Shown: piece after piece, positions 7,497 through 16,102 of the stretch
Layout: each line of letters begins with the position of its first letter
How positions within the stretch are numbered: position 1 is the first letter of the stretch
From: Flavobacterium microcysteis
GTDB taxonomy: Bacteria; Bacteroidota; Bacteroidia; Flavobacteriales; Flavobacteriaceae
Length of the DNA stretch: 64,000 bases
NCBI RefSeq assembly: GCF_006385255.1
Contig: NZ_VFJE01000054.1
Span: forward strand, 1 to 64,000
Direction: 5' to 3'
Translations under genes and position numbers: made by a program
The notes under the pieces: model-generated
Databases searched by the model: none
What the model saw: the letters and a program-made list of their open reading frames with translations, nothing else
Told to the model about the DNA's origin: nothing

Positions 7497-9200
7497 TTAT
7501 TTTTTCAATACATCAAGAGATTCTTTGATGTACTGGCTAGTTGGATCTAATACCAATGCTTTTTCAAAATATTCTTTTGCTTTTGCTTTGTCAGATATTG
7601 CATAGTGTGAACCTATGTAAGAATATGCTCCAATCAATCCTGATTTTACATTATCCTTAGCTAATTCTGCTTCACCTTTTGCATGTACAACTTCAATATA
7701 TTTTTGGTATGCTGCCACAGCAGCTTCCTTAGCTTCTGGCCCAACAATAAATCTGTTGATTTTTGCTCTGTTCAGGTGTGCATCTTGAGTTGTTGGCGAA
7801 CCAGCTACTACTGCTGCATAAGCTGCATCTGCTTTTTTAAGCAATTCCTGTACTTCTGGCTTGTTTCTTTCTGCATCTGTTTTTAGGTCGTTTGCCACAT
7901 AGAACAAAACTGCATTTCCAAGATAGAAGTTATCAAGAAGTGCATTTTTAGAATTTGGTGCTTTTGTAGCAGCTTCAAAAACTTTAGTCGATTCTATATA
8001 TAGTTTTTGCTTGTATAATGACACTCCTAAATCACTGAACTCTGATCCGATTGCTGGATCAATTTCTGTAGCTTTTGTTAAGTCAATCATTGCACTGTCA
8101 AATTGAGCTTTATCTGCAATAGTACCCTCAGCAGAAATTGCTTTCCCTAATTTTGCTTTAGCCAAGAAAAGGTAATCTCTTGCGCTGATTCTTTTTGGAT
8201 CTACTTTTGCTAAGAAGTCATTTAACGCTTTGATACTTTCATCATAGTTTTTATTCTCATAAGCTGCATATCCTAAATATCTGAAGATTCTAGGATTTAC
8301 TTTATCCAACTGTTGCATTGCCTGTGCTTCTTTTTGCAAAGCTTCGTAGTCTTTAGCAAGAATCAAGAAGTCAGCATGACGCATTCTTGAATCTAGAGAA
8401 TAATCGGTCAGGCTCATGTATTTCTCATAATACTCTAACGCTTTCTTGATATACTCTGCACGTTTTGATGTGTCGCTTGTACTCCAGAAATAATACGTTT
8501 CTGCCAACTCACGGTAAACAGGACCATAGTTTGCATTTAATTTGATTACTTCATTAAAAGCTAAAATCGCTTCAGGGAACGCTTTAGCATTTTTGGTAAT
8601 AACACCCAATTGCATTTTTGCACGCAACAAAGAGTTATCCAAATCATATGCTGTTCTGTAAGAACTGTAAGCACTGTTTACATCGGCATCACCAAATTGA
8701 GCATCACCCAAACTTAAGAAAGCCTGTGCATATTTTGCATCAACAGCGATTGCCTTCTTAAGAGAAGTTATCGCTTTTTTATAATCGTGCTTTTCTGAAT
8801 TAATATAGGCTTTACCTATGTATAAAAATTCTTCAGCATCTTTCTTTTTCAGATTAGCAATAGCTTTGTTGAAATTAGCTTCTGCTTCTGTTGTGTTTCC
8901 GTTATCCAGGCTGATTTCACCTAGTCCAATATAATTGAAATTGCCATTGTCTTTGGCAACGATTCCTTTGTCAAAATAAATCTTTGCAGAATCTGCATTA
9001 TCCAAAGCAAGATATACTTCTCCTAAATGAAAATAATTCTTCCCTTTATCAGGACTTGATGCAATTAATGATTTAAGGATTGTTTTGGCTTTTTGATATT
9101 GTTCGGCATCGATTGCTTTTTTGGCTTGCTCTAAGTCTTGTGCAAAGACAGCAGTTCCAAAAAACAATAGCGACAAACTGATAAACTTAATTTTTTTCAT
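7497..9200 (-). CDS. Secreted tetratricopeptide-repeat protein of the TonB operon
   Basis: A 567-residue protein with an N-terminal signal peptide (cleavage near FAQ, residue 20) and TPR repeats over most of its length, for example KNYFHLGEVYLALDNADSAK and AFLSLGDAQFGDADVNSAY. It is the last gene of the ExbB-ExbD-ExbD-TonB-PstS-like-TPR operon, an arrangement that recurs in Bacteroidetes. A periplasmic scaffold role is inferred; the partner is unknown. Confidence 0.85.
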   Translation of the reverse strand: MKKIKFISLSLLFFGTAVFAQDLEQAKKAIDAEQYQKAKTILKSLIASSPDKGKNYFHLGEVYLALDNADSAKIYFDKGIVAKDNGNFNYIGLGEISLDNGNTTEAEANFNKAIANLKKKDAEEFLYIGKAYINSEKHDYKKAITSLKKAIAVDAKYAQAFLSLGDAQFGDADVNSAYSSYRTAYDLDNSLLRAKMQLGVITKNAKAFPEAILAFNEVIKLNANYGPVYRELAETYYFWSTSDTSKRAEYIKKALEYYEKYMSLTDYSLDSRMRHADFLILAKDYEALQKEAQAMQQLDKVNPRIFRYLGYAAYENKNYDESIKALNDFLAKVDPKRISARDYLFLAKAKLGKAISAEGTIADKAQFDSAMIDLTKATEIDPAIGSEFSDLGVSLYKQKLYIESTKVFEAATKAPNSKNALLDNFYLGNAVLFYVANDLKTDAERNKPEVQELLKKADAAYAAVVAGSPTTQDAHLNRAKINRFIVGPEAKEAAVAAYQKYIEVVHAKGEAELAKDNVKSGLIGAYSYIGSHYAISDKAKAKEYFEKALVLDPTSQYIKESLDVLKK

Positions 9201-9220
9201 TTCTTCGTTCTTTATAATTT

Positions 9221-10138
9221 TTATTTATTTTCGATGTCTTCTCTAACTTTCACTTCTCGTAAAGCTAACCTAACAGGAGCAAGTCCGGATTTTAAAACTA
9301 TTCTCTGTCCAACGTCTCCTGCCACAAAAGTGGCAAAACCCATACCCAAACCAACAGATCCTTCATAATTTAACATAAAGATCTTTCGTGTTAAAGGATA
9401 TAAACCCTCTGCCAGGTTGGATTGGCTAGGCTTATAGTATTCTGTTGAATTTGGTTCACTTTTAACATTTTTGACAGCCAAAACCTTGACATTACTTGTG
9501 GAATTCAACATATCAGGCATAGGTTGTGTCATCCAATTCACCCCAACAACTCCAATATAACCGTCATTTTCGCCAATGTATTTGATAACATCATTGCTTG
9601 TTTTCAAGGCAAAAATATTTTTGCTATCCACTTTTGTTACGGATGCTTTCTTGCTTAAAAAATCAATTGTGCTTGAGTTGGCATTATCAAAAACAAGTCC
9701 CTTGATAGTAGCTACAGATTTCCCGTTCATAAAATCAATGATGTCCTGTAAATCAATTACCGTATCTTTTGCCTTAGTATTTGCAACAAGGGCAACCCCA
9801 TCAATGGCGATTTGGGTTATTCTTGGAACAATGCCTTTATCTGTAAATCTTTTTTCTTCCCCTTTTGACAAGGTTCTTGACATAACGACCAATCTTGTCG
9901 AGTCATTTTTCAACAAGTCCAGAATCGCAACTTCTGTCTTAGGAATAAGATTTATTTTTTCTGGTCTTTGGCTATGAAAAACAACTAGCTGATCTTCCAT
10001 CATTGGCATGACTGTTTCATCAACGTAAATCGTTGCTGTTTCGTCTTCTTTTTTCTTCTTGTCTGCACAGGAATCAATAAAGAAAATTGTCAGTACAAAG
10101 GCAAAAGAAAATAATAAAAATCTTAGATATTTTGGCAT
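9221..10138 (-). CDS. PstS-like periplasmic substrate-binding lipoprotein
   Basis: A 305-residue protein with a lipoprotein signal (Cys24 in IDSC) and a type 2 periplasmic binding fold of the phosphate-binding PstS-like family. Clues are VVMSRTLSKGEEKRF, IAIDGVALVANT and LYPLTRKIFML. It lies inside a TonB operon and no pst permease or ATPase is nearby. A role in ABC phosphate uptake is therefore unlikely. It may instead sense or bind a ligand for the TonB complex, which is inference. Confidence 0.8.
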   Translation of the reverse strand: MPKYLRFLLFSFAFVLTIFFIDSCADKKKKEDETATIYVDETVMPMMEDQLVVFHSQRPEKINLIPKTEVAILDLLKNDSTRLVVMSRTLSKGEEKRFTDKGIVPRITQIAIDGVALVANTKAKDTVIDLQDIIDFMNGKSVATIKGLVFDNANSSTIDFLSKKASVTKVDSKNIFALKTSNDVIKYIGENDGYIGVVGVNWMTQPMPDMLNSTSNVKVLAVKNVKSEPNSTEYYKPSQSNLAEGLYPLTRKIFMLNYEGSVGLGMGFATFVAGDVGQRIVLKSGLAPVRLALREVKVREDIENK

Positions 10139-10151
10139 TTCTAAATTAGTT

Positions 10152-10385
10152 TTATTGTTGGTCCTTTTTGATAAAACGTATAAATCTAAAAAAAGAATAT
10201 ACGATTAGCAGTAATCCGAAAGCTATTCTATAAGGTTTAGGCATTTCGATTGGTAAGTCTTTCCAAAAGATAATAGCCATGCCCATAACGAAATACATCA
10301 AAAAAAACAGCATTCCTAAAATAAGAAGAAATCGCCCGAGGAGCGATTTCTGATCTTTATTGGTCCTATACTTACTACCGTTCAT
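10152..10385 (-). CDS. Small membrane protein of the TonB operon (77 aa)
   Basis: The 77 residues contain two hydrophobic helices (about 16-36 and 50-66) and a basic C-terminus. There is no recognised domain. Its start overlaps the tonB stop by one base (TAATG), so it is translationally coupled. It is followed 13 bases later by the PstS-like gene. Function is unknown; its position suggests an accessory of the energising complex. Confidence 0.75.
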   Translation of the reverse strand: MNGSKYRTNKDQKSLLGRFLLILGMLFFLMYFVMGMAIIFWKDLPIEMPKPYRIAFGLLLIVYSFFRFIRFIKKDQQ

Positions 10386-11203
10386 TAATTAGATTTGATC
10401 ACTAATTTGATTGGAAGGTTGTAAGAAACACGTACCGCTTTACCATTTTGGATACCAGGCTTCCATTTTGGAGCTGATTTTAACATCCTGATAGCTTCTT
10501 TACCTGTTCCGTAACCTAAGTCTCTTACAACTTTGATGTCTGTAAGACTACCATCTCTTTCAACAACGAAGTTTACGATTACGTTACCACTCACATCGTC
10601 ATCTACTTCAGGGATTCTGTAATTCTTTTTTACATAAGCGTAGAAACCTGTGATACCTCCTGGGAATTCCGGTAAAACTTGTACAGATGTATAAATTTTA
10701 TTTGGATCTTCTTCAATTACTTCAGCATCAACTTTGATTTCACTTTGTGTTCCATCAAGAACTACTTCCCCACCTTCTTTTGCCTTTACAGTTTCAGAAC
10801 CTGTTTTTTTAAGTTCAGCTACTACGGCTACTTCTTCTTTTACGACTTGTTTATCAACAATAACAGGCGGTACATATTTTTGGATATCCACATTACTCTG
10901 AGTCTGTTTTTGAACAACCGGCTCAACAATAATCTCTTCCTTTTTTATAGGTTCCTGGACATTTACCAGAGTAACCTGCTCATCAATGGTTCTATCCTCT
11001 TTGACCATATTGTCAGAGATGAATTTGGAGATGATTGGAATGCAAACCATGAACAAAAATATGACTGCACCAATTGCTAATGCTTTTAAGGTTCTTTTTC
11101 CGCTGTTAGTACGCAATTCATACGCACCATAGCTTTTGTTTCTACCTTCAAAAACATTTTCAATCCAGCTTTGTTCGAATAAGTCTAATTTTGAATTTGA
11201 CAT
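10385..11203 (-). CDS. tonB: TonB family energy-transducing protein
   Basis: A 272-residue protein. It has a cytosolic N-terminus (residues 1-38), one transmembrane helix (about 39-60) and a Val/Glu/Lys-rich periplasmic linker. The C-terminal TonB domain spans about residues 175-270 and includes PEFPGG, VNFVVERDGSLTDIKVV and APKWKPGIQNGKAVRV. It transmits proton-motive force from ExbB/ExbD to outer-membrane receptors such as the one at 60.6-63.3 kb. It is co-transcribed with exbB and two exbD genes. Confidence 0.93.
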   Translation of the reverse strand: MSNSKLDLFEQSWIENVFEGRNKSYGAYELRTNSGKRTLKALAIGAVIFLFMVCIPIISKFISDNMVKEDRTIDEQVTLVNVQEPIKKEEIIVEPVVQKQTQSNVDIQKYVPPVIVDKQVVKEEVAVVAELKKTGSETVKAKEGGEVVLDGTQSEIKVDAEVIEEDPNKIYTSVQVLPEFPGGITGFYAYVKKNYRIPEVDDDVSGNVIVNFVVERDGSLTDIKVVRDLGYGTGKEAIRMLKSAPKWKPGIQNGKAVRVSYNLPIKLVIKSN

Positions 11204-11236
11204 ATTTTAATATTTTATAGATTTTAATGAATCAGA

Positions 11237-11806
11237 CTAATAAATTTTATTGTCTTCCAAAAACTTAATGTCTGCATCTGTTATGTCAACAATTGCGTAT
11301 TTCTTCACCTTTGTGATAGCCATCTCATCCAAAATATCAACCAAATTTTTATAATTTGATTTTTTACTTGGCTTTATGATAACGGTAATACCGCTTTTTT
11401 CAAGATCGGCACCTTCTGCTTTGTTTCTTGCATCAACACCTGCCTTTTTGTTAAGGATCAAATCTCTTACGCCAGTCTTTCCATATGTGGTAGCAACTGG
11501 CCCGTCTAATGGCGGTCCGTCAGCTCTTCCACTATACCAAACCAATTTATCACCTGTCCCTAAAACTAGAGTTAAAGTTCTCCAGGCTGGTGTTTCAGTT
11601 GGAGTATCTTCGATTTTTTGTTTATCTGGCATTGCCAAATTCATCGATTGAGGCTTTGACAACGTAGTCGTTAATATAAAGAAGGTAATCAATAAGAATG
11701 CCAAATCCACCATGGCTGTTAAATCAACCGAAGGATTTGCTTTTTTACTTCTTACTTTGCCACCGCCTTTTTTACCACCGCCGTCGCCAGTATTTAATTC
11801 TGCCAT
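11237..11806 (-). CDS. exbD: ExbD/TolR biopolymer transport protein (second copy)
   Basis: A 189-residue protein with a Gly/Lys-rich N-terminus and one transmembrane helix containing the proton-relay Asp in DLTAMVDLAFLLITFF (about residues 28-43). A periplasmic ExbD/TolR domain follows. It differs clearly from the other ExbD in the operon, so the complex may contain ExbD heterodimers, which is inference. It lies 22 bases after the first exbD. Confidence 0.9.
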   Translation of the reverse strand: MAELNTGDGGGKKGGGKVRSKKANPSVDLTAMVDLAFLLITFFILTTTLSKPQSMNLAMPDKQKIEDTPTETPAWRTLTLVLGTGDKLVWYSGRADGPPLDGPVATTYGKTGVRDLILNKKAGVDARNKAEGADLEKSGITVIIKPSKKSNYKNLVDILDEMAITKVKKYAIVDITDADIKFLEDNKIY

Positions 11807-11828
11807 TTCTTACGAATATATTATTTTA

Positions 11829-12443
11829 TTAAAAATCATCACTTCTTAGACCAGTAACCAAGAAAAAGTTATTCTTACTTTGCTTTTGCAAAATATCTAA
11901 AACTTTTTTTACTGTAGGGTATTCTTCTTTAGCATCACCTTTAATAGCGATATCTAAATCTTTACCATCCATATCTTTAGCTACTTCTCTGGCAGTTTTT
12001 ACCCAGTCAGCTAATTGATTATTGATAGAATCGAAAGGAATTCCTGGCTGAACTCCCTCTTTCATTCTCTGCTCATTTGGCATTTCAATCAGTTTTTTCA
12101 TGTTTCTGATATCTACACCAAAACCATCAATAAGTGAGAATTTCTTTTGTTCAGCATCCGAGAATTGGATCTTGTATTTATCTCCCATTCTTTTTAGAGT
12201 TTCCGCTCTAGTTTCTCTTCCAGTCACTCCAAAAAACACTTTCTCTTTACCAATTGTTAGGGTAGCAAGATTTTCTTCTGGTAATTTGGTCTGAACCGTT
12301 GAGGCCGGAGTTTCTACTGGCAAAGCTTCAGGGACTTTTGCTGTAGCTGTCATAATGAAAAAGGACAGAAGAAGGAATGCCATGTCACACATCGCAGTCA
12401 TGTCAATTCTTGAACTTTTCTTTGACAATTTTATTTTAGCCAT
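11829..12443 (-). CDS. exbD: ExbD/TolR biopolymer transport protein (first copy)
   Basis: A 204-residue protein, taking the Met that begins MAKIKLSKKSSRIDM as the start; an in-frame extension to 12464 (MIKKVKT) is less likely. The membrane helix holds the key Asp in MTAMCDMAFLLLSFF, and a periplasmic domain of about 150 residues follows. It is the partner of ExbB in using the proton gradient. A duplicated exbD in tandem is typical of Bacteroidetes TonB operons. Confidence 0.9.
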   Translation of the reverse strand: MAKIKLSKKSSRIDMTAMCDMAFLLLSFFIMTATAKVPEALPVETPASTVQTKLPEENLATLTIGKEKVFFGVTGRETRAETLKRMGDKYKIQFSDAEQKKFSLIDGFGVDIRNMKKLIEMPNEQRMKEGVQPGIPFDSINNQLADWVKTAREVAKDMDGKDLDIAIKGDAKEEYPTVKKVLDILQKQSKNNFFLVTGLRSDDF

Positions 12444-12523
12444 TGTTTTTACTTTTTTAATCAAAGCTGAGAAGGAGAAACATTCCTTCTCATAGCTTTA
12501 ATATATTATGAAACTTATTTTAA

Positions 12524-13354
12524 TTAGTCACGGTTTGTAGCTCTTCTGTAAGCTTGAGTGATAGTAAAACCAGCCTCATCGATAAAATAAGTCAATGTAT
12601 CAATTTTAGAAGTAAAGTAGTTGTAAACAACAACTGCAAGAGCTGAAGTTGTAATACCTGTCAACGTGTTGATAAGTGCTTCAGAGATACCGTTTGCCAA
12701 TTCAGCCTGATCTGGAGTTCCAGAAGTTGCCAATCCAGCGAACGCTTTAATCATCCCCGATACAGTTCCCATCAATCCTAATAATGTACCTAAAGATACC
12801 AATGTAGAAAGGATAGTTAAGTTTTTCTCAAGCATTGGCATTTCTAATGAAGTAGCCTGCTCTATTTCTTTTTGGATTACTTCAGATGCTTTTTCAGTAT
12901 CGAAGTTCTCTCTTTTAACCTCTTGGTATTTAATCAAACCTGCTTTCACAACGTTTGCAACAGAACCTTGTTGTTTATCACATGCGTCTAATGCACCTTG
13001 GATATCTCCAGATGAAATTTGACCTTGAACGCTTTTTACAAATTTCTCAACATCCCCTTTTCCTGCAGCCTTAGAAATAACAAAAAATCTTTCGAATGAG
13101 AATACGATTGTCATCAATAGTAATCCCATCAATACAGGAACGATATATCCTCCTTTGTAAACCATTCCTAGGTAGTTTCCTTGTAAAGGTTGACCTGCTG
13201 GGTTATCATGTTGGAAGTTTGATGGAGATCCCATTACGAATTCCCATACAAGGTACCCGATAAGAATACAAATTAAAATCGTCAATCCTGCAAATACGTT
13301 AGAGCTTTTGCTTCCTGCATTGTTTTGAACCTTTGCGTTTGATGCCTGTGCCAT
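12524..13354 (-). CDS. exbB: ExbB/TolQ/MotA proton channel protein
   Basis: A 276-residue inner-membrane protein. It has an extra N-terminal helix (about 20-40), a helix near 68-90, and a cytosolic domain with the conserved EKNLTILSTLVSLGTLLGLMG region. The last helix is around ALINTLTGITTSALAVVVYNY. It is the first gene of the operon. A -7 box (TAAATTTG, 13448-13441, minus strand) about 90 bases upstream is the likely promoter, although no clear TTG element precedes it. Confidence 0.92.
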   Translation of the reverse strand: MAQASNAKVQNNAGSKSSNVFAGLTILICILIGYLVWEFVMGSPSNFQHDNPAGQPLQGNYLGMVYKGGYIVPVLMGLLLMTIVFSFERFFVISKAAGKGDVEKFVKSVQGQISSGDIQGALDACDKQQGSVANVVKAGLIKYQEVKRENFDTEKASEVIQKEIEQATSLEMPMLEKNLTILSTLVSLGTLLGLMGTVSGMIKAFAGLATSGTPDQAELANGISEALINTLTGITTSALAVVVYNYFTSKIDTLTYFIDEAGFTITQAYRRATNRD

Positions 13355-13728
13355 TTTTTTTAATTTTAGTTTTTTAATTTTTAGAATTTAATTTTGGTAA
13401 TAGATAATATTTATTTACCCTAGATATTTTATAAGAACGACAAATTTATATTTTTAGTGGATAAAAAAAAATAAATTGCTGTTTTTTATTCCGTCTTAAC
13501 TATATATTATTACAATCTTAACGAATAAATAATAAGAAATTTAAAATAATTAGTTTCAAAAAAGGAGATATCCCACTGGTTTAAAACCATTTAAGTTAAT
13601 TTCATTAAAAAAACAGTATGTTTTATCCTTAACAAAGTCTATTTTATTGAGCTGAATTATAACTCAATAATGATAATTTTATTACACTCCCTAATATTAA
13701 AATTATATGCCAATTATTTAAGGCATAA
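13355..13728. other. AT-rich divergent intergenic region between exbB and the HerA-like gene
   Basis: About 370 bases, strongly AT-rich, separate two divergent transcription units. The exbB -7 box lies at 13441-13448 (minus strand) and the HerA-like promoter at the right end (13729-13762). Between them I see no ORF with coding character, no terminator and no tRNA. The length would allow regulator binding, for example iron control of exbB, but I recognise no operator. Confidence 0.5.
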
Positions 13729-13762
13729 TTTGTGTCAATAAATAAAAACAATCCTAAATTTG
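13729..13762 (+). promoter_or_regulatory. Promoter of the HerA-like operon
   Basis: TTTG (13729-13732) is followed after 22 bases by TAAATTTG (13755-13762). It lies 45 bases upstream of the ATG at 13807. It also overlaps an in-frame GTG at 13732, which argues against translation starting there. Confidence 0.65.
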
Positions 13763-13806
13763 TAAATATTTGTTCATTTCTATTCATCCTAAACATTTTT
13801 TTGCTC

Positions 13807-15330
13807 ATGGCTTCTAAAGAAGACTTCGTCAGTCATATTAACACGGGTTATGCTACAAAAGGAGAAAGCATCACGCTTGGTGGCGCTATTTTTAATGGAG
13901 AAGCACTCCCAGATGCACTTATTAAAATCCCCTTAAAAACGTTGAATCGCCACGGCCTTATTGCCGGAGCAACAGGAACAGGAAAAACAAAAACCATACA
14001 GGTCTTTTCTGAACAGCTCTCCTCATTAGGTATACCGGTTTTGATGATGGATATCAAAGGAGATTTTAGCGGTATTGCCAAACCTGGCGTAGAACAGCCT
14101 TTTATCACGGAGCGTCAGGCCAAAATAAATATTCCTTATCAGGTATCAGGGTTTCCTGTTGAATTGATGACATTATCGAAACAGAATGGTGTTCGCTTAC
14201 GTGCTACTATTTCTGAATTTGGACCCGTCCTCTTTTCAAGAATATTAGACCTGAATGACACGCAGGCCAGTGTGGTTTCCGTCATCTTTAAATATTGTGA
14301 CGATAAGCAGATGCCACTTCTTGACCTAAAAGACATCAAAAAGGTTATCAATTATATCACTGAGGAAGGTAAAGCTGAAATCGAAGAGCATTATGGCAAG
14401 ATTTCAACTGCAACAACCGGTACTATACTCCGAAAAATTATCGAGCTTGAGCAACAAGGTGCCGACATCTTTTTTGGAGAAATCTCATTTGATGTCAACG
14501 ACCTGATGCGAATTGATGAAAATGGCAAAGGTTATGTAAACGTTATCCGCCTGACCGATATTCAGGACAAGCCGAAGCTTTTCTCTACTTTTATGTTGAG
14601 CCTTTTGGCCGAAATATATAATGTCATGCCGGAACAAGGCGATTCGGGACAGCCAGAACTGGTTATTTTTATTGACGAAGCCCACTTAATTTTCAACCAG
14701 GCCAGCAAGGCCTTACTTGATCAGATTGAAACCATCATAAAACTGATCCGTTCCAAAGGAATTGGGATTTACTTTGTAACCCAGAATCCAATGGATGTTC
14801 CAAGTTCTGTTTTGGCGCAACTCGGATTGAAGATTCAACATGCTTTGAGAGCTTTTACTGCCAATGACAGAAAGGCTATTAAAATGACATCTGAAAACTA
14901 TCCTATTTCCGAGTATTACAAAACTGACGAATTACTGACTTCTCTTGGAACCGGAGAGGCTCTGGTTACAGCATTAAATGAAAAGGGAATTCCGACTCCA
15001 CTGGCGGCTACTATGATGAGAGCACCTATGAGCCGGATGGATGTCCTGACAGATAGCGAAATTGGAGAAATTAACAGCAACTCTAAGCTAGTTAGGAAAT
15101 ATGACGAAATAGTTGACAGGGAAAGTGCTTATGAAATCCTAACTAAAAAAATACAGGACATTCAACAGGAAGCTGCCCAAACCGAACAAAAAGAACAAGA
15201 AGCTAAACAAGAAAAGAAAGCAGCAAACGAACCAATGAGCCAGACTACAAAAAGCATCATTAAGGTAGTAACCAGCGCTACTTTTATACGAGGCTTCTTT
15301 GGAGTACTGACCAAAATATTCAAAAAATAA
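13807..15330 (+). CDS. HerA-like/DUF853 ATPase
   Basis: A 507-residue cytosolic ATPase of the FtsK/HerA superfamily (YjgR/DUF853). Walker A is GATGTGKT (residues 54-61), a family motif is LMMDIKGDFSGIA, and Walker B is VIFIDEAHLIF. A Gln/Glu/Lys-rich coiled stretch precedes a hydrophobic C-terminus. The family resembles DNA-translocating ATPases but its cellular role is not settled; no NurA partner is nearby. ATG 13807 is chosen because a good promoter overlaps the alternative upstream GTG. DUF486 and cupin genes follow without gaps. Confidence 0.87.
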   Translation: MASKEDFVSHINTGYATKGESITLGGAIFNGEALPDALIKIPLKTLNRHGLIAGATGTGKTKTIQVFSEQLSSLGIPVLMMDIKGDFSGIAKPGVEQPFITERQAKINIPYQVSGFPVELMTLSKQNGVRLRATISEFGPVLFSRILDLNDTQASVVSVIFKYCDDKQMPLLDLKDIKKVINYITEEGKAEIEEHYGKISTATTGTILRKIIELEQQGADIFFGEISFDVNDLMRIDENGKGYVNVIRLTDIQDKPKLFSTFMLSLLAEIYNVMPEQGDSGQPELVIFIDEAHLIFNQASKALLDQIETIIKLIRSKGIGIYFVTQNPMDVPSSVLAQLGLKIQHALRAFTANDRKAIKMTSENYPISEYYKTDELLTSLGTGEALVTALNEKGIPTPLAATMMRAPMSRMDVLTDSEIGEINSNSKLVRKYDEIVDRESAYEILTKKIQDIQQEAAQTEQKEQEAKQEKKAANEPMSQTTKSIIKVVTSATFIRGFFGVLTKIFKK

Positions 15331-15699
15331 ATGAAGAGTTTTATTACGATAGGACTGCTGGTGCTATCTAACATTTTTATGACTTTAGCCTGGTACGGGC
15401 ATTTGAAATTTAAGGAATTGAAATGGTTCGAGAATGCCGGACTAATAACAATCGTATTGGTGAGCTGGGGACTTGCTTTTTTTGAGTATTGCTTTCAGGT
15501 TCCCGCTAACAAAATAGGCTTTAACGGAAATGGCGGTCCATTTTCTTTAATGCAGCTCAAAGTCATACAAGAAGTTATTACTTTGGTAATCTTTGTAATC
15601 TTCTCTCTACTGTTTTTCAAAAACGAGACTTTCAGATGGAATCATGCCGTAGGTTTTGTTTTTCTGATTCTGGCTGTCTACTTTATATTTAAGAAATAA
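15331..15699 (+). CDS. DUF486 (DMT-superfamily) membrane protein
   Basis: A 122-residue protein of four hydrophobic helices. It contains the DUF486 landmarks LAWYGHLKF, WGLAFFEYCFQVPANKIGF and FSLMQLKVIQEVITL. Family members are small drug/metabolite-transporter-like proteins without known substrate. It starts directly after the stop of the HerA-like gene and overlaps the cupin gene by one base, so it is co-transcribed. Confidence 0.85.
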   Translation: MKSFITIGLLVLSNIFMTLAWYGHLKFKELKWFENAGLITIVLVSWGLAFFEYCFQVPANKIGFNGNGGPFSLMQLKVIQEVITLVIFVIFSLLFFKNETFRWNHAVGFVFLILAVYFIFKK

Positions 15700-16061
15700 T
15701 GAAAAAATACACCTTACAAAAAAGTCCCTTTGTTGTCCCTACAAACGACGGCAAAGTGATTGAAGAGCATTTCGGGAATGCTACCAATAACAATTCTGAT
15801 GTTTCAATCGCACATATGATTGCACCTCCAAAATGGAGCGAACCCTATCAAGTTCCAGAATTTGATGAGTATACCTATATAATAAAAGGTAAAAAACAAT
15901 TTATCATCGAAGGCGAAACTATAATTCTGGAAGCCGGACAATCCATCAAGATTGAAAAAAATGCAAGAGTACAGTATTCCAATCCTTTTGACGAGCCTTG
16001 CGAATACCTGTCGGTTTGCCTGCCTGCTTTTTCTTTAGAAAAAGTTAATAGAGAGGACTAG
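15699..16061 (+). CDS. Cupin-domain protein
   Basis: A 120-residue single-domain cupin (residues about 35-110), with EFDEYTYIIKGKKQFIIEGE and the second motif PFDEPCEYLSV. The usual metal-binding histidines are mostly absent (Y/D/E at the expected HxH positions), so metal binding is uncertain. It overlaps the DUF486 stop (TAATG). It may be a small-molecule-binding or isomerase-type cupin; the substrate is unknown. Confidence 0.8.
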   Translation: MKKYTLQKSPFVVPTNDGKVIEEHFGNATNNNSDVSIAHMIAPPKWSEPYQVPEFDEYTYIIKGKKQFIIEGETIILEAGQSIKIEKNARVQYSNPFDEPCEYLSVCLPAFSLEKVNRED

Positions 16062-16102
16062 ACCCTTTAAATTTGGTAACTTTACATACAAATGAAACCT
16101 GT

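Noticed and set aside
13732..13806. 25-residue N-terminal extension of the HerA-like protein
   Set aside because: It begins at GTG inside the -33 element of a good promoter; the ATG at 13807 fits the family start.
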